Assembly: GCF_002939885.1 (NCBI RefSeq)
Contig: NZ_MDED01000002.1
Coordinates: forward strand, 1 to 64,000
DNA from: Xanthomonas cucurbitae
Lineage (GTDB): Bacteria > Pseudomonadota > Gammaproteobacteria > Xanthomonadales > Xanthomonadaceae
DNA length: 64,000 bases
Direction of reading: 5' to 3'
Shown in pieces: positions 28,678 through 37,815 of this stretch. The first letter of the stretch is position 1. Each line of letters begins with the position of its first letter. Position numbers and translations under genes: made by a program. The notes beneath the pieces were generated by a model. That model did no database searches. It had not been told where the DNA came from and saw only the letters and a program-made list of their open reading frames with translations.

Positions 28678-30198
28678 ATGAGCCTGGCGCTGGTGCACAG
28701 CCGTGCCCGCGTGGGAGTGCACGCGCCTGAGGTTCGGGTGGAGGTGCATCTCTCCGGGGGACTTCCCTCCACCCAGATCGTGGGCCTGCCCGAAGCCGCC
28801 GTACGCGAATCGCGCGAACGCGTGCGCGCTGCGCTGCTGTGTGCGCAGTTCGAATTCCCGGCCCGGCGCATCACCATCAATCTGGCACCGGCGGATCTGC
28901 CCAAGGAGGGGGGCCGCTTCGACCTGCCGATCGCGCTCGGCATCCTGGCCGCTAGCGGGCAGATCGACCGGCAGGCGCTGGCCGAGTACGAGTTTCTGGG
29001 CGAGCTGGCGCTGACCGGCGAGCTACGCGGCGTGGACGGCGTGTTGCCAGCCGCCCTGGCCGCCGCACAGGCGGGACGACGGCTGATCGTGCCACTGACC
29101 AATGGCGCCGAGGCGGCCATCGCCGGGCATGTCCAGGCCTTTACCGCACGCACCCTGCTGGAGGTCTGCGCAGCTCTCAACGGCACCCAGCCGGCGCCTG
29201 CCGCGGAACTGGCGGTTGCCGCAGTCGGCGCGCGCGCGCTGCCGGACATGGCCGATGTGCGCGGGCAGCCGCATGCGCGCCGCGCCCTGGAGATCGCCGC
29301 CGCCGGTGGGCACCATCTGCTGCTGGTCGGCAGCCCCGGATGCGGCAAGACCTTGCTGGCCTCGCGCCTGCCCGGCTTGCTGCCGGACGCCAGCGAAGCC
29401 GAAGCACTGGAAACCGCCGCCATCAGCTCGGTCAGCGGCCGCGGGCTGGATCTGGCCCGCTGGCGCCAGCGGCCCTACCGCGCCCCGCACCACACCGCCA
29501 GTGCGGCTGCGCTGGTCGGTGGTGGCACGCATCCGCGCCCCGGCGAAATTTCGCTGGCGCACAACGGCGTGCTGTTCCTGGACGAATTGCCCGAATGGCA
29601 ACGGCAAACCCTGGAAGTGCTACGCGAGCCTTTGGAATCGGGACTGGTCACGATTGCGCGTGCGGCGCGCAGCGTGGACTTTCCGGCACGCTTCCAGTTG
29701 GTCGCCGCCATGAACCCCTGCCCCTGTGGCTGGGCCGGTGATGGCAGCGGGCGTTGCCGCTGCAGCAGCGATAGCATCCGCCGCTACCGCAGCCGCATCT
29801 CCGGGCCGCTGCTGGACCGTATCGACCTGCATGTGGAAGTGCCGCGCCTGCCGCCCCAGGCGTTGCGTAGCGGCCACCCTGGCGAGGACAGCGCCAGCGT
29901 GCGCGCCCGCGTGGTCGCCGCACGGCAGCGGCAGCTTGCGCGCGGCGCCCTGCCCAACGCACAGCTCGATCAGCCCGACACCGACCGCCACTGCCGGCTG
30001 CACGGCGACGACCAGTTGCTGCTGGAACGCGCGATCGAGCAGCTGCAGCTGTCCGCACGCTCGATGCACCGCATCCTGCGGGTGGCGCGCACCATCGCCG
30101 ACCTGGACGACAGTGCGGCAATTGCCACCGGTCATCTCACCGAAGCCATTGGCTACCGCAAGCTGGATCGCGCGCCGGGTACTGCCAGCGCGGCATAG
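28678..30198 (+). CDS. comM: ComM/YifB AAA+ ATPase, branch-migration helicase of natural transformation
   Basis: 506 aa, full length. The N-terminal Lon-protease-like domain ([29 protein letters not shown]) is followed by a Mg-chelatase AAA+ module: Walker A GSPGCGKT near residue 219, Walker [11 protein letters not shown] near 300, the sensor segment [13 protein letters not shown] near 343, then [15 protein letters not shown]. The C-terminal domain ends near [12 protein letters not shown]. ComM hexamers extend D-loops during integration of single-stranded transforming DNA. Two CxC-type pairs ([16 protein letters not shown]) may bind zinc. Confidence 0.93.
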   Translation: MSLALVHSRARVGVHAPEVRVEVHLSGGLPSTQIVGLPEAAVRESRERVRAALLCAQFEFPARRITINLAPADLPKEGGRFDLPIALGILAASGQIDRQALAEYEFLGELALTGELRGVDGVLPAALAAAQAGRRLIVPLTNGAEAAIAGHVQAFTARTLLEVCAALNGTQPAPAAELAVAAVGARALPDMADVRGQPHARRALEIAAAGGHHLLLVGSPGCGKTLLASRLPGLLPDASEAEALETAAISSVSGRGLDLARWRQRPYRAPHHTASAAALVGGGTHPRPGEISLAHNGVLFLDELPEWQRQTLEVLREPLESGLVTIARAARSVDFPARFQLVAAMNPCPCGWAGDGSGRCRCSSDSIRRYRSRISGPLLDRIDLHVEVPRLPPQALRSGHPGEDSASVRARVVAARQRQLARGALPNAQLDQPDTDRHCRLHGDDQLLLERAIEQLQLSARSMHRILRVARTIADLDDSAAIATGHLTEAIGYRKLDRAPGTASAA

Positions 30199-30559
30199 GC
30201 GCAACCGCGACCGGGCTGCCTGACAGCAGCGCAACCGGCCCCCGGCAAGCGCTGTGCCGTATTGGCCGCTTGCCGCACCTGCAACTGGCACAGCGGCCGC
30301 CCCAGCCATTGCCGCCCCATCGCAGAAGGACAGCCTCCACGACGCTACCTGCCGCCATCCGCAGACTTGCACGATTGCCGGAATAGGCGATCGCCTGATT
30401 GCAGGACGCGATCGGCGGAGACCGGGTGGGCGAGCGATCGCGAACGCCATGGCGAGGGCCGCGGCTCCATGCGCCGTCGGTCGCCACAGGCCGTATCCCG
30501 ACATGCACTTCATGGCCGTGCACGTACAACATCAATCATCCACCTGTCCGGAAGCCGTC
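30199..30559. other. Intergenic region before the lipocalin, no gene seen
   Basis: 361 bases. Frames here are short and carry no family motif; the lipocalin frame is open upstream into this region (other ATG at 30503) without conserved sequence. Confidence 0.5.
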
Positions 30560-31069
30560 ATGCGCCAGCACCCCGAATTGTCCACTGTCACGTCGCTGGA
30601 TCTGGATCGCTATCTGGGCACCTGGTACGAAATCGCCCGGCTGCCGATCCGTTTCGAGGATGCGGACTGCACCGACGTGTCGGCGCTTTACACGCTGCAA
30701 GACGATGGCTCCGTACGTGTGCAGAACCGCTGCCTGTCCGTGGACGGCAAGCTGGAAGAAGCCATCGGCTAGGCGCGGCCCATCGACGACTCCCGCGCCC
30801 GACTGGAGGTGACCTTCCTGCCCGAAGGACTGCGCTGGATTCCCTTCACCAAGGGCGACTACTGGGTGATGCGCATCGATGCCGACTACACCGCCGCCCT
30901 CGTCGGCAGCCCGGACCGCAAGTACCTGTGGCTGCTCGCACGTCTGCCGCAACTGGACGAGAACATCGCCCAGACCTATCTGTCGCACGCCCGCGAGCAA
31001 GGCTTCGACCTGGGCGCGCTGATCCATACCCCGCATACGGGGCGATTGACCGAACAGCCCCTGTCCTGA
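30560..31069 (+). pseudogene. blc: Lipocalin (Blc-like) interrupted by an in-frame amber codon
   Basis: Both halves of a bacterial lipocalin lie in one frame, split by TAG at 30770-30772. The first part (70 aa) has the lipocalin signature LDRYLGTWYEIARLPIRFE and ends KLEEAIG. After the stop the frame continues ARPIDDSRARLEVTF, then YWVMRIDADYTAALVGSPDR and KYLWLLARLP, ending at TGA 31069. Blc binds lysophospholipids at the outer membrane. No signal peptide or lipobox is seen, unlike E. coli Blc. A single C-to-T change of CAG would give the amber codon. Most likely a recent nonsense mutation; suppression or a sequencing error are alternatives. Confidence 0.82.
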
Positions 31070-31240
31070 GTCCCGACAGCCGCGCCAGGCAACCGCCGTT
31101 GGCGCGATCGGGCGGGCGCCATGCGTCGGGTCCGATCGATCCGGCAACGCCAGGACCTGGAACGGCGGGGCGTCCTACCGACTGCATCACCGACCGCCCC
31201 GCCATCACGCCGGCTCGCCCTTGACCGACAGGCGCATGTT

Positions 31241-31417
31241 TCACCGGTTGAGCGTATCCAGATCCCTGGCCGCTGCCTGCGCGCCCTCCAGGCTGTCGAA
31301 CGCAACGCCGGTCTCGCCGACCACGTACTTGATGAGTTCGCCATCGCGGGTGGTTTCGTGCATCTTGAAAATCGGCACCGCGTCGGTGCCGCCGACGCGC
31401 TCTTTCTGTGTTGTCAT
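31241..31417 (-). CDS. Small protein of unknown function (58 aa)
   Basis: ATG 31417 is preceded by GGAG at a good distance. The product, MTTQKERVGGTDAVPIFKMH then ETTRDGELIKYVVGETGVAFDSLEGAQ..., is soluble and acidic, with a likely beta-hairpin followed by a helix. It reads like a conserved one-domain protein rather than a chance frame. Function unknown. Confidence 0.6.
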   Translation of the reverse strand: MTTQKERVGGTDAVPIFKMHETTRDGELIKYVVGETGVAFDSLEGAQAAARDLDTLNR

Positions 31418-31757
31418 GAGTCGTTCTCCACTGCGGGGAGCGGGCCGAGCCGGTGAGCCCGGCAAAACCCGCATGGATGCATACGACCCTAGCGCGTGCA
31501 CGCACGCGTGCGCGTGAACGTTGCCGCGACCGATGGCAATGGGTGCAAGAGGCGGCGATGGCTAAGGAATTCATCATTAATTCGCAGCGACAGCGCGCGC
31601 AGCACGCGCGCGTGGCGTACATTCGCCGCGTGCAGGCTCATCCGTTCCCATCCGTGTTCTTCATCGCATCGTGCTCCATGCATCGAGGCCGTTCCGTGAC
31701 CAAGTCCGATGCAACACCTGCATGTCTGGCGCGTCAGTCGACGCGCCGCCATGCCGG
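31418..31757. other. Divergent intergenic region, no gene seen
   Basis: 340 bases between the 58-aa gene (minus) and the EAL gene (plus). It includes a locally AT-richer stretch near 31560-31585 that may hold promoters. The exact start of the EAL gene is uncertain and could lie within this region. Confidence 0.5.
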
Positions 31758-33392
31758 ATGCTTGCCACGCCTGCGGGCAGACGGGTGAAGCGTCAGCGCA
31801 TCATCCGCGTCACCGTGCTGTTGGTCGTGTTGTGCGCCAGTGTGCCGGTCGGCCTGTCCTACTACTTGGCCTGGCGCCTGGCGCTGTCGCGCGAGCAGAG
31901 CAGGCTCAGCCAGTTGGCGTCGCTGTCGATCCGGCGCACCGAGGCCGCCTTTGGCCAGGCGCATGCCATGCTGCTGGACATGGCCAAGACGCGCACGCCG
32001 GCGTGCTCGCCCGCGCATCTGGCACAGATGCGCGCACTGGTGCTGACCAGCCCTGCCATCGAGGAGCTGGGGCACTTTCGGCAGCAGCGCCTGCGCTGTA
32101 CCTCGTGGGGCAAGCTGCCCAAGGCACTTCCCCAGGCCCCGGCAGACTTCCTCGTGCGCAGCGGCATCTCGGTCACCACCCGGCTGCGCCCATTGGCCAA
32201 TCCGCAGCACCCGCTGATCGCCCTGCGGCTGGGCGATTACAACGTGCTGATCGATCCAACCACGTTGGTGGATATCGATGTCCCGCCCGGCCTGCAGCTG
32301 GCAGTCGGAACACCCGAGGGGCACATCCTCAGCAGTACCGGCGCTGCGGCCGAGCGGCTGCTGACGGCTACGCATGCGCAGCCCACCGCACACGCCACGC
32401 AGGAGCAGGAACAAGAGCAGGTGCTGTACGGACGCGATCGACGGGGCGATTGGGTCGCCGTGGTCACCGAGCCGGTGGCCTATCTGCGTGGGCCGCTGGC
32501 AGCGGCTCGTTTGCAGGTGGTGCCGGCAGGCATCGCCGTGGCGGTGCTGCTGGTGACGCTGGTGCTGTGGGTATCGCGGCGGCGATTATCGCCATTGGCG
32601 CGGCTGCGGGTCGCGGTGCGGCGCGGCGAATTCGTGGTGCACTACCAGCCGATCATCGCGCTGGAGAGCGGCGCCTGTGTCGGCGCCGAGGCGCTGGTGC
32701 GCTGGCAGCAGCCCGATGGCCCGCTGGTGCCGCCGGACGCCTTCGTTCCGCTGGCCGAAGAAAGCGGCCTGATCCTGCCGATCACCGACCTGGTGGTGGC
32801 GCAGGTGGTGCGCGAACTCGGCCCCACCCTGGCGGCCGATCCCACCCTGCATGTGGCCATCAACGTCTCGGCCGAAGACATCAAGAGCGGCCGCGTGCAG
32901 TCGCTGCTGGCCGAGGCGCTACGTGGCAGCGGCGTTGACAGCGGGCAACTGTGGGTGGAGGCCACCGAACGCAGCCTGATGGATATCGAGGCCGCGCGCG
33001 CCACCATCATCCACCTGCGCGGTGCCGGCCACACGGTGTCGATCGACGACTTCGGCACCGGCTACTCGAGCCTGCAATACCTGCAGGGCCTGCCATTGGA
33101 TGCGTTGAAGATCGACAAATCCTTCGTGGACACCATCGGCACCCACTCGGCCACCAGCGCAGTCACCGCGCACATCATCGACATGGCCAAGACACTGCGG
33201 CTACGCACCATCGCCGAAGGCGTCGAGCGCCAGGAACAACTCGACTACCTGCGCGCGCACGGCGTGGATCTGGCACAGGGCTGGCTGTTTTCCCGCGCAC
33301 TACCGGCACTGGGTTTCATCGCCTACCACGCACGCGCCCGCGCGCGGGGCGCAGCGCAACACGCTAGAACCAGTCCCGCGCAGCCCGGTTGA
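31758..33392 (+). CDS. Membrane EAL-domain c-di-GMP phosphodiesterase with CSS-type periplasmic sensor
   Basis: 544 aa from ATG 31758; the frame is open to 31671, so the start is uncertain. Basic N terminus, transmembrane helix near residues 20-38, a periplasmic domain with two cysteines (TPACSPAH and RCTSWGK, the CSS-motif layout controlled by disulphide state), a second helix near 255-275, then a complete EAL domain: EALVRWQ, NVSAEDIKS, EATERSLMD, DDFGTGYSSLQYL, KIDKSFV and EGVERQEQ. All metal and catalytic residues appear present, so it should hydrolyse c-di-GMP to pGpG. No GGDEF domain. Confidence 0.9.
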   Translation: MLATPAGRRVKRQRIIRVTVLLVVLCASVPVGLSYYLAWRLALSREQSRLSQLASLSIRRTEAAFGQAHAMLLDMAKTRTPACSPAHLAQMRALVLTSPAIEELGHFRQQRLRCTSWGKLPKALPQAPADFLVRSGISVTTRLRPLANPQHPLIALRLGDYNVLIDPTTLVDIDVPPGLQLAVGTPEGHILSSTGAAAERLLTATHAQPTAHATQEQEQEQVLYGRDRRGDWVAVVTEPVAYLRGPLAAARLQVVPAGIAVAVLLVTLVLWVSRRRLSPLARLRVAVRRGEFVVHYQPIIALESGACVGAEALVRWQQPDGPLVPPDAFVPLAEESGLILPITDLVVAQVVRELGPTLAADPTLHVAINVSAEDIKSGRVQSLLAEALRGSGVDSGQLWVEATERSLMDIEAARATIIHLRGAGHTVSIDDFGTGYSSLQYLQGLPLDALKIDKSFVDTIGTHSATSAVTAHIIDMAKTLRLRTIAEGVERQEQLDYLRAHGVDLAQGWLFSRALPALGFIAYHARARARGAAQHARTSPAQPG

Positions 33393-33494
33393 TTGTCCGC
33401 TGCGATGTCGAACGCGCATCGGCATCACATGCCTCGCGCGCCTGCCACGATCCGCCCCCCGCGCCTGGCCGCCACCGCTGGCCGCACGCCCACA

Positions 33495-33528
33495 ACGCAG
33501 AAGGCCGCCCACCGGCGGCCTTCTGCGT
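33495..33528. terminator. 15-bp perfect hairpin between convergent genes
   Basis: ACGCAGAAGGCCGCC (33495-33509) pairs perfectly with GGCGGCCTTCTGCGT (33514-33528), loop CACC. It directly abuts the desaturase stop codon and faces the end of the EAL gene. There is no T-run, but the stem is very stable and its placement fits a shared terminator. Confidence 0.7.
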
Positions 33529-34649
33529 CACGCGCGCTGCAACGCTGCGCTGTCCTGGGCAACCGGCCTGGGCCGGCTGGGGAAGGCATGCCGCACGATC
33601 CGCCACATCACCTGCCCGAACTGCCGCGGCAGCGAGCCGGTGTTGTAGTGCTGGCCGTAGCGCGCACAGACCTGCTTCACGTCGACCGCAATCTGCGCAT
33701 AGCGGTTGGCCGGCAGGTCGGGATAGAAATGATGTTCGATCTGGTGGCTCAGGTTGCCCGACAGCACGTTCATCAGCTTGCCGCCGGTGAGGTTGGACGA
33801 GCCACGCAGCTGGCGCAGGTACCAGTGACCACGCGATTCGTTGCGGATCGACTCTTTCGGGAACACTTCCGCATCGGCGGTGAAGTGGCCGCAGAAGATG
33901 ATGACGAAGGTCCAGATGCTGCGCAGCACGTTGGCGGCCAGGTTGCCCAGCAGCACGGTCAGGAAGAACGGACCGGCCAGCGCTGGGAACACGATGTAGT
34001 CCTTGAGCATCTGGCGGCCCATCTTGCGGCCGACCGGCAGGAACGAGGCGCGCAATTCGGCCGCCTTCATCTTGCCGGCGAACCAACGGCCCAGACGCAG
34101 GTCCTGGATCGCCACGCCCCATTCGAACAGCAGCGCGAACACCACCGCGATGAACGGCTGCAGCAGGTAGAACGGGCGCCAGCGCTGCTCGGGGAAGATG
34201 CGCAGCAGACCGTAGCCGATGTCATCGTCCATACCGCGCACGTTGGTGTAGGTGTGGTGCTTGTAGTTGTGCGTCTTGCGCCAGTTGTCGCCGGTGGCAA
34301 CGATGTCCCACTCGTAGGTATTGCCGTTGAGCTGCGGGTCGCCCATCCAGTCGTACTGGCCGTGCATGACGTTGTGGCCCAGCTCCATGTTCTCCAGGAT
34401 CTTGGACAGTGTCAGCAGCAGCACGCCGGCGATCCAGGCCGGAATCAGCACGCTGTGCACGAAGGCGCCCAGGAACAGCAACGCGCGGCCGGACACACCG
34501 GTCCAGCGCACCGCGGCCACGATGCGGCGGATGTAGCGCGCGTCGTCGGCGCCCACCTGGCGCTGCACGCGGGCGCGGATGGCATCGAGCTCGTCGCCGA
34601 AGGACTGCAGTTCGGCAGCAGACAAGGCGCGGTTATGGACTCGGCTCAT
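33528..34649 (-). CDS. Membrane fatty acid desaturase (DesB-like)
   Basis: 373-aa integral membrane di-iron desaturase. The three histidine boxes are intact: GHNVMHGQYDW, THNYKHHTYTN and SHQIEHHFYPDLP (the QIEHH form). It should introduce a double bond into acyl chains, using electrons from the reductase encoded just upstream; the two genes are 8 bases apart. The reductase-desaturase pair with a divergent TetR gene mirrors the Pseudomonas desT-desCB locus, where acyl-CoA saturation controls expression. ATG 34649 has AAGGA upstream. Confidence 0.92.
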   Translation of the reverse strand: MSRVHNRALSAAELQSFGDELDAIRARVQRQVGADDARYIRRIVAAVRWTGVSGRALLFLGAFVHSVLIPAWIAGVLLLTLSKILENMELGHNVMHGQYDWMGDPQLNGNTYEWDIVATGDNWRKTHNYKHHTYTNVRGMDDDIGYGLLRIFPEQRWRPFYLLQPFIAVVFALLFEWGVAIQDLRLGRWFAGKMKAAELRASFLPVGRKMGRQMLKDYIVFPALAGPFFLTVLLGNLAANVLRSIWTFVIIFCGHFTADAEVFPKESIRNESRGHWYLRQLRGSSNLTGGKLMNVLSGNLSHQIEHHFYPDLPANRYAQIAVDVKQVCARYGQHYNTGSLPRQFGQVMWRIVRHAFPSRPRPVAQDSAALQRA

Positions 34650-34657
34650 GAGGTTCC

Positions 34658-35734
34658 TTACAGATCCAGGATCAGGTCGGTGCTTGGGGCACTGATGCAC
34701 AGGCGCACCTGTGCGGTGGGTTCGTTGCTGCGCTCGCCGGTCAGCAGATGGCGCGTGGTGCCGGCCTGGCGCGCGCAGGCGCAGCTGTTGCAGATGCCCA
34801 TGCGGCAGCCGTGCTTGGGCCGCAAGCCCTGGGCTTCCAGCCCTTCCAGCAGCGACTGGCCGCGCGACAGGCTAACGGTGCGGCCGCTGCGTGACAGCTG
34901 GACCTGCACCTGCCCGGCCTCTGCCTGTTCCAGCGTCGGCACGCTGAAGGCCTCGGCCTGAAATGCCGCCACGCGGCCCTCCAGGCGTGCACGTGCGGCC
35001 TGTACAAAGCCGCCCGGGCCACAGGCCATGACATGGCGCTGGTCCAGCGCGGCAATCTCATCCAACGGATAGGTGTCGATACGTGCAGCCGGTGTCTCGC
35101 CTTCGCGGGTGGTCAGCAGCTGCACATGCAGGCGCGGGTGCGCTGCAGCGAGCGCGTGGAACTCGTCCAGGAAGCAGGCGTCTTCGCGCTCGCGCACCCA
35201 ATACAGCAGGTCGATGTCAGCCGGCATGCCGGCCTGCGCTGCGGACCGCAGCAGCGCACGCATCGGCGTGATACCGGAGCCGGCGGCCAGCAGTAGCAAG
35301 GGGGTCGGCGTAGCCGGCAGCAGCATGTCGCCAAACGCCGGGTCCAGCGACACCACCGTCCCCAGCGCGACCGCGTGTGCCAGGTAGCGGCTCACCTGCC
35401 CGCCCTCGATCGGCTTGACCGTGATCGCCAGGCGGCCGTTGTCCAGCACCGTCGGGCTGTAGCTGCGCAGCAGACGACGGCCGTCGATCTCTACGCCCAG
35501 GCTGACGTGCTGGCCGGCCTGCAGACCCTGCCAGTGGCCATTGGGCTGAAACACCAAGGTCACCGCATCGCGGCTGGCCGCACTGCGCTCGACCAGGCGG
35601 GCCATCGGCCGTTCCAGTGTCCACAGCGGGTTGATCCGGGTTGCCCAGAAGTCGAACAACTGCGGCGACACCAGGCGGCGCGCCAGCCGTGCGGGCAGCG
35701 GGGGGGAAGACTTGAGGGGAGGTGCCAGGCTCAT
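34658..35734 (-). CDS. Ferredoxin reductase with C-terminal 2Fe-2S domain (desaturase electron donor)
   Basis: 358 aa. Layout: N-terminal extension, FAD-binding barrel with LRSYSPT near residue 92, NAD(P)H-binding domain (AAGSGITPMRAL near 155, MACGPGGFV near 242), then a plant-type [2Fe-2S] ferredoxin domain with the cluster cysteines in KHGCRMGICNSCACA and LCISAP. It moves electrons from NAD(P)H to the di-iron desaturase. First gene of the operon; divergent from the TetR regulator across an intergenic space rich in palindromes. Confidence 0.92.
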   Translation of the reverse strand: MSLAPPLKSSPPLPARLARRLVSPQLFDFWATRINPLWTLERPMARLVERSAASRDAVTLVFQPNGHWQGLQAGQHVSLGVEIDGRRLLRSYSPTVLDNGRLAITVKPIEGGQVSRYLAHAVALGTVVSLDPAFGDMLLPATPTPLLLLAAGSGITPMRALLRSAAQAGMPADIDLLYWVREREDACFLDEFHALAAAHPRLHVQLLTTREGETPAARIDTYPLDEIAALDQRHVMACGPGGFVQAARARLEGRVAAFQAEAFSVPTLEQAEAGQVQVQLSRSGRTVSLSRGQSLLEGLEAQGLRPKHGCRMGICNSCACARQAGTTRHLLTGERSNEPTAQVRLCISAPSTDLILDL

Positions 35735-35750
35735 GGAAGGAACTATACGC

Positions 35751-35783
35751 GTGCATGCACAGCCGTGTATACACTTGTATACT
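35751..35783. promoter_or_regulatory. Palindromic operator region between reductase and TetR genes
   Basis: GTGCATGCAC (35751-35760) is a perfect palindrome. Next to it, TGTATACACTTGTATACT (35766-35783) holds two self-complementary GTATAC blocks 10 bases apart, one helical turn. TATACT at 35778-35783 also serves as a possible -10 for the TetR gene. This is the expected place for a DesT/FabR-type repressor. Confidence 0.6.
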
Positions 35784-35796
35784 GAAGTAAGCGGCT

Positions 35797-36474
35797 ATGA
35801 TTCAGGCCCAAGCCTGGCTGTTGCCCATGACCTCCATCGCCCTGCCGTCTCACGACGCGTCGCCGTCACGCAAGCCGGCGATCTCACGCGAAGACCTGAT
35901 TGCCGCCGCGCTGTCGCTGATCGGCCCGCACCGCAGCCTGTCCACGCTGAGCCTGCGCGAGGTCGCGCGCGAAGCCGGTATTGCGCCCAACAGCTTCTAT
36001 CGCCAGTTCCGCGACATGGACGAGCTCGCCGTGGCGCTGATCGACCTGGCCGGGCGTTCGCTGCGCACCATCATCGGCCAGGCCCGCCAGCGCGCCACCT
36101 CCACCGACCGCAGCGTCATCCGCGTCTCGGTCGAGGCCTTCATGGAACAGCTACGCGCCGACGACAAGTTATTGCACGTGCTACTTCGCGAGGGCGCGGT
36201 GGGCTCGGATGCGTTCAAGCAGGCGGTGGAGCGCGAGCTCGCCTACTTCGAAGACGAGCTGCGGCTGGACCTGATCCGCCTGGCCGCCGCCGACAACGCC
36301 ACCCTGCACGAACCGGCGCTGGTGTCCAAGGCGGTCACCCGGCTGGTATTTGCGATGGGCGCAGTGGCGATGGACCTGCCTCCGGAGAAGGACCCCGCGC
36401 TGATCGAGCAGATCTCGCAGATGCTGCGCATGATCCTGACCGGCGCACGCACGCTGGGCACGCACGGCCACTGA
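35797..36474 (+). CDS. TetR-family regulator of unsaturated fatty acid synthesis (DesT/FabR-like)
   Basis: 225 aa, or 215 aa if ATG 35827 is used. The N-terminal helix-turn-helix reads SREDLIAAALSLIGPHRSLS, then LREVAREAGIAPNSFYRQFRDMDEL, a close match to the FabR/DesT recognition region. The C-terminal ligand domain is all-helical. In Pseudomonas, DesT binds acyl-CoAs: unsaturated ones increase and saturated ones release repression of the desaturase genes. Divergent placement beside a desaturase operon supports the same role here. Confidence 0.88.
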   Translation: MIQAQAWLLPMTSIALPSHDASPSRKPAISREDLIAAALSLIGPHRSLSTLSLREVAREAGIAPNSFYRQFRDMDELAVALIDLAGRSLRTIIGQARQRATSTDRSVIRVSVEAFMEQLRADDKLLHVLLREGAVGSDAFKQAVERELAYFEDELRLDLIRLAAADNATLHEPALVSKAVTRLVFAMGAVAMDLPPEKDPALIEQISQMLRMILTGARTLGTHGH

Positions 36475-36574
36475 GCCCGACCGCCCGGCGCCAGCGGGCA
36501 ATGGCCGTGGCCACGAACAGCGTCCGCGGGCCGACAGCATCCAAACCCGCATGGCGCAATCGGGCCTGGCAAGG

Positions 36575-36592
36575 GCGCCGCACAAGCGGCGC
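36575..36592. terminator. Hairpin downstream of the TetR gene
   Basis: GCGCCGC-ACAA-GCGGCGC, a 7-bp perfect stem about 100 bases after the regulator's stop, followed by only a short TT. Weak terminator candidate. Confidence 0.4.
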
Positions 36593-36768
36593 TTATCGTC
36601 CACAGCGGTGCAAGGCAACCTCATCCGCATGCGACCTGCATGGTTCAGTCATGTGGCCGCAGTACTCACCTCTACGCACATGCGTTTTACTCCTGCGACG
36701 CCATCGTGGCCCCACATTCGCGAGCCTGCCATCAGTCAGGACGCGTCCTTGAGCAACCCGGAGGCGAC

Positions 36769-37569
36769 ATGACCAGTGACGACAAGCAGCAACGCAGAGC
36801 AGAAGCGCAGGACCTCAACCGCGACCCAATTTCGGGTGCACCCGGGTCACATCCCGTGGGTGTGGGTGTAGGCGGCATTGCCGGCGGCGCGGCAGCAGGG
36901 GCGCTGGCGGGCACAGTGTTCGGGCCGCTGGGCACCTTGATCGGAGCCGCTGTGGGCGTGGTTGCAGGCGCCGCCGCCGGCAAGGGCGTCGCCGAGCGCC
37001 TGGACCCCACCGTGGAAACCGAATATTGGCGCCAGGAACATCGCAATCGCTCCTACTACAAGGAAGGCACTGATTACGACCGCGACTATGCCACGGTCTA
37101 TGGATTCGGCCTGCAGGCGCGCGAGACGCGGCCCACCAGTACCTGGGAAGAAACCGAAGCCACGCTGGCGGGCGAGTGGCCGCGTAACCGTGGCCAGTCG
37201 CGCCTGGAATGGGACGACGCCCGCCATGCGGCGCGCGATGCGTGGGATCGTGCCGATCGCACCCACGCCGTGTACCGCGATGGCGATACCCATTATGAGG
37301 GCCGCTTCGATAGCGCCAGCTACCGCGATACCGAATATTCCTACGACGATTATCGCCCCGCCTATCGGTACGGCATGCAGGCGCGCCAGCAACATGCCGG
37401 TCGCCAGTGGGACGATCATCTGGAGCGCGATCTCGGCGACGGCTGGGACCGCTTCAAGGCCGGTTCGCGGCTGAGCTGGGAAAAAGCCAAGCACGCGGTA
37501 CGCGACGCATTCGATTCGGATCGTCACGACGACGCGGCACGGCGCTATTCCACCGACCCGCGCGTCTGA
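36769..37569 (+). CDS. Glycine-zipper protein with acidic/aromatic repeats
   Basis: 266 aa, not recognised. Residues about 30-75 are a glycine-zipper hairpin (GVGGIAGGAAAGALAGTVFG, then LGTLIGAAVGVVAGAAAGKG), able to sit in or on a membrane. The rest is very rich in Asp, Arg, Tyr and Trp and has repeat-like units: a YGFGLQARET block and a YRYGMQARQQ block, each followed by a WE/WD stretch, ending in DRFKAGSRLSWEKAKHAVRD. No signal peptide. GGAGG seven bases before ATG 36769 fixes the start. Likely a stress-associated envelope protein. Confidence 0.75.
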   Translation: MTSDDKQQRRAEAQDLNRDPISGAPGSHPVGVGVGGIAGGAAAGALAGTVFGPLGTLIGAAVGVVAGAAAGKGVAERLDPTVETEYWRQEHRNRSYYKEGTDYDRDYATVYGFGLQARETRPTSTWEETEATLAGEWPRNRGQSRLEWDDARHAARDAWDRADRTHAVYRDGDTHYEGRFDSASYRDTEYSYDDYRPAYRYGMQARQQHAGRQWDDHLERDLGDGWDRFKAGSRLSWEKAKHAVRDAFDSDRHDDAARRYSTDPRV

Positions 37570-37602
37570 TCCATTACACCAGTCCAGCTTCAATCGCTGC
37601 AG

Positions 37603-37632
37603 CGAGGACGGGTCTCAAGCGACCCGTTCTCG
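37603..37632. terminator. 12-bp hairpin after the glycine-zipper gene
   Basis: CGAGGACGGGTC (37603-37614) pairs with GACCCGTTCTCG (37621-37632) with one G-T pair and a 6-base loop, 34 bases after the stop. Confidence 0.6.
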
Positions 37633-37650
37633 CACGCGGATCGACGTTGC

Positions 37651-37815
37651 TCATTGCACCATCAGGCACAGGCCAAGGACGAGCAAAGCGACGACGACAA
37701 GGCTAAGGATCACGCGCCCGCCTCGCAATTCCAGCAAGGCATGCCACCACGGGTTCGCTGGCGGTGTAACGCTCGCGGTGTGCCGTTGGCCACGACCGTC
37801 CTGACTCTCCTGCAT
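37651..37815 (-). CDS. Possible 54-aa single-pass membrane protein
   Basis: The frame starts at ATG 37815 and ends at TGA 37651-37653. The first half is polar (MQESQDGRGQ...), then NPWWHALLELRGGR leads into one clear transmembrane helix, VILSLVVVALLVLGLCLMV. The Trp-Trp and Arg residues before the helix fit a membrane interface. There is no strong ribosome binding site, so this is tentative. Confidence 0.35.
   Translation of the reverse strand: MQESQDGRGQRHTASVTPPANPWWHALLELRGGRVILSLVVVALLVLGLCLMVQ

Noticed and set aside
30809-31069. The second half of the lipocalin as an independent gene
   Set aside because: It is in the same frame as the first half, begins within the family's conserved strand and has no ribosome binding site; a split gene explains it better.
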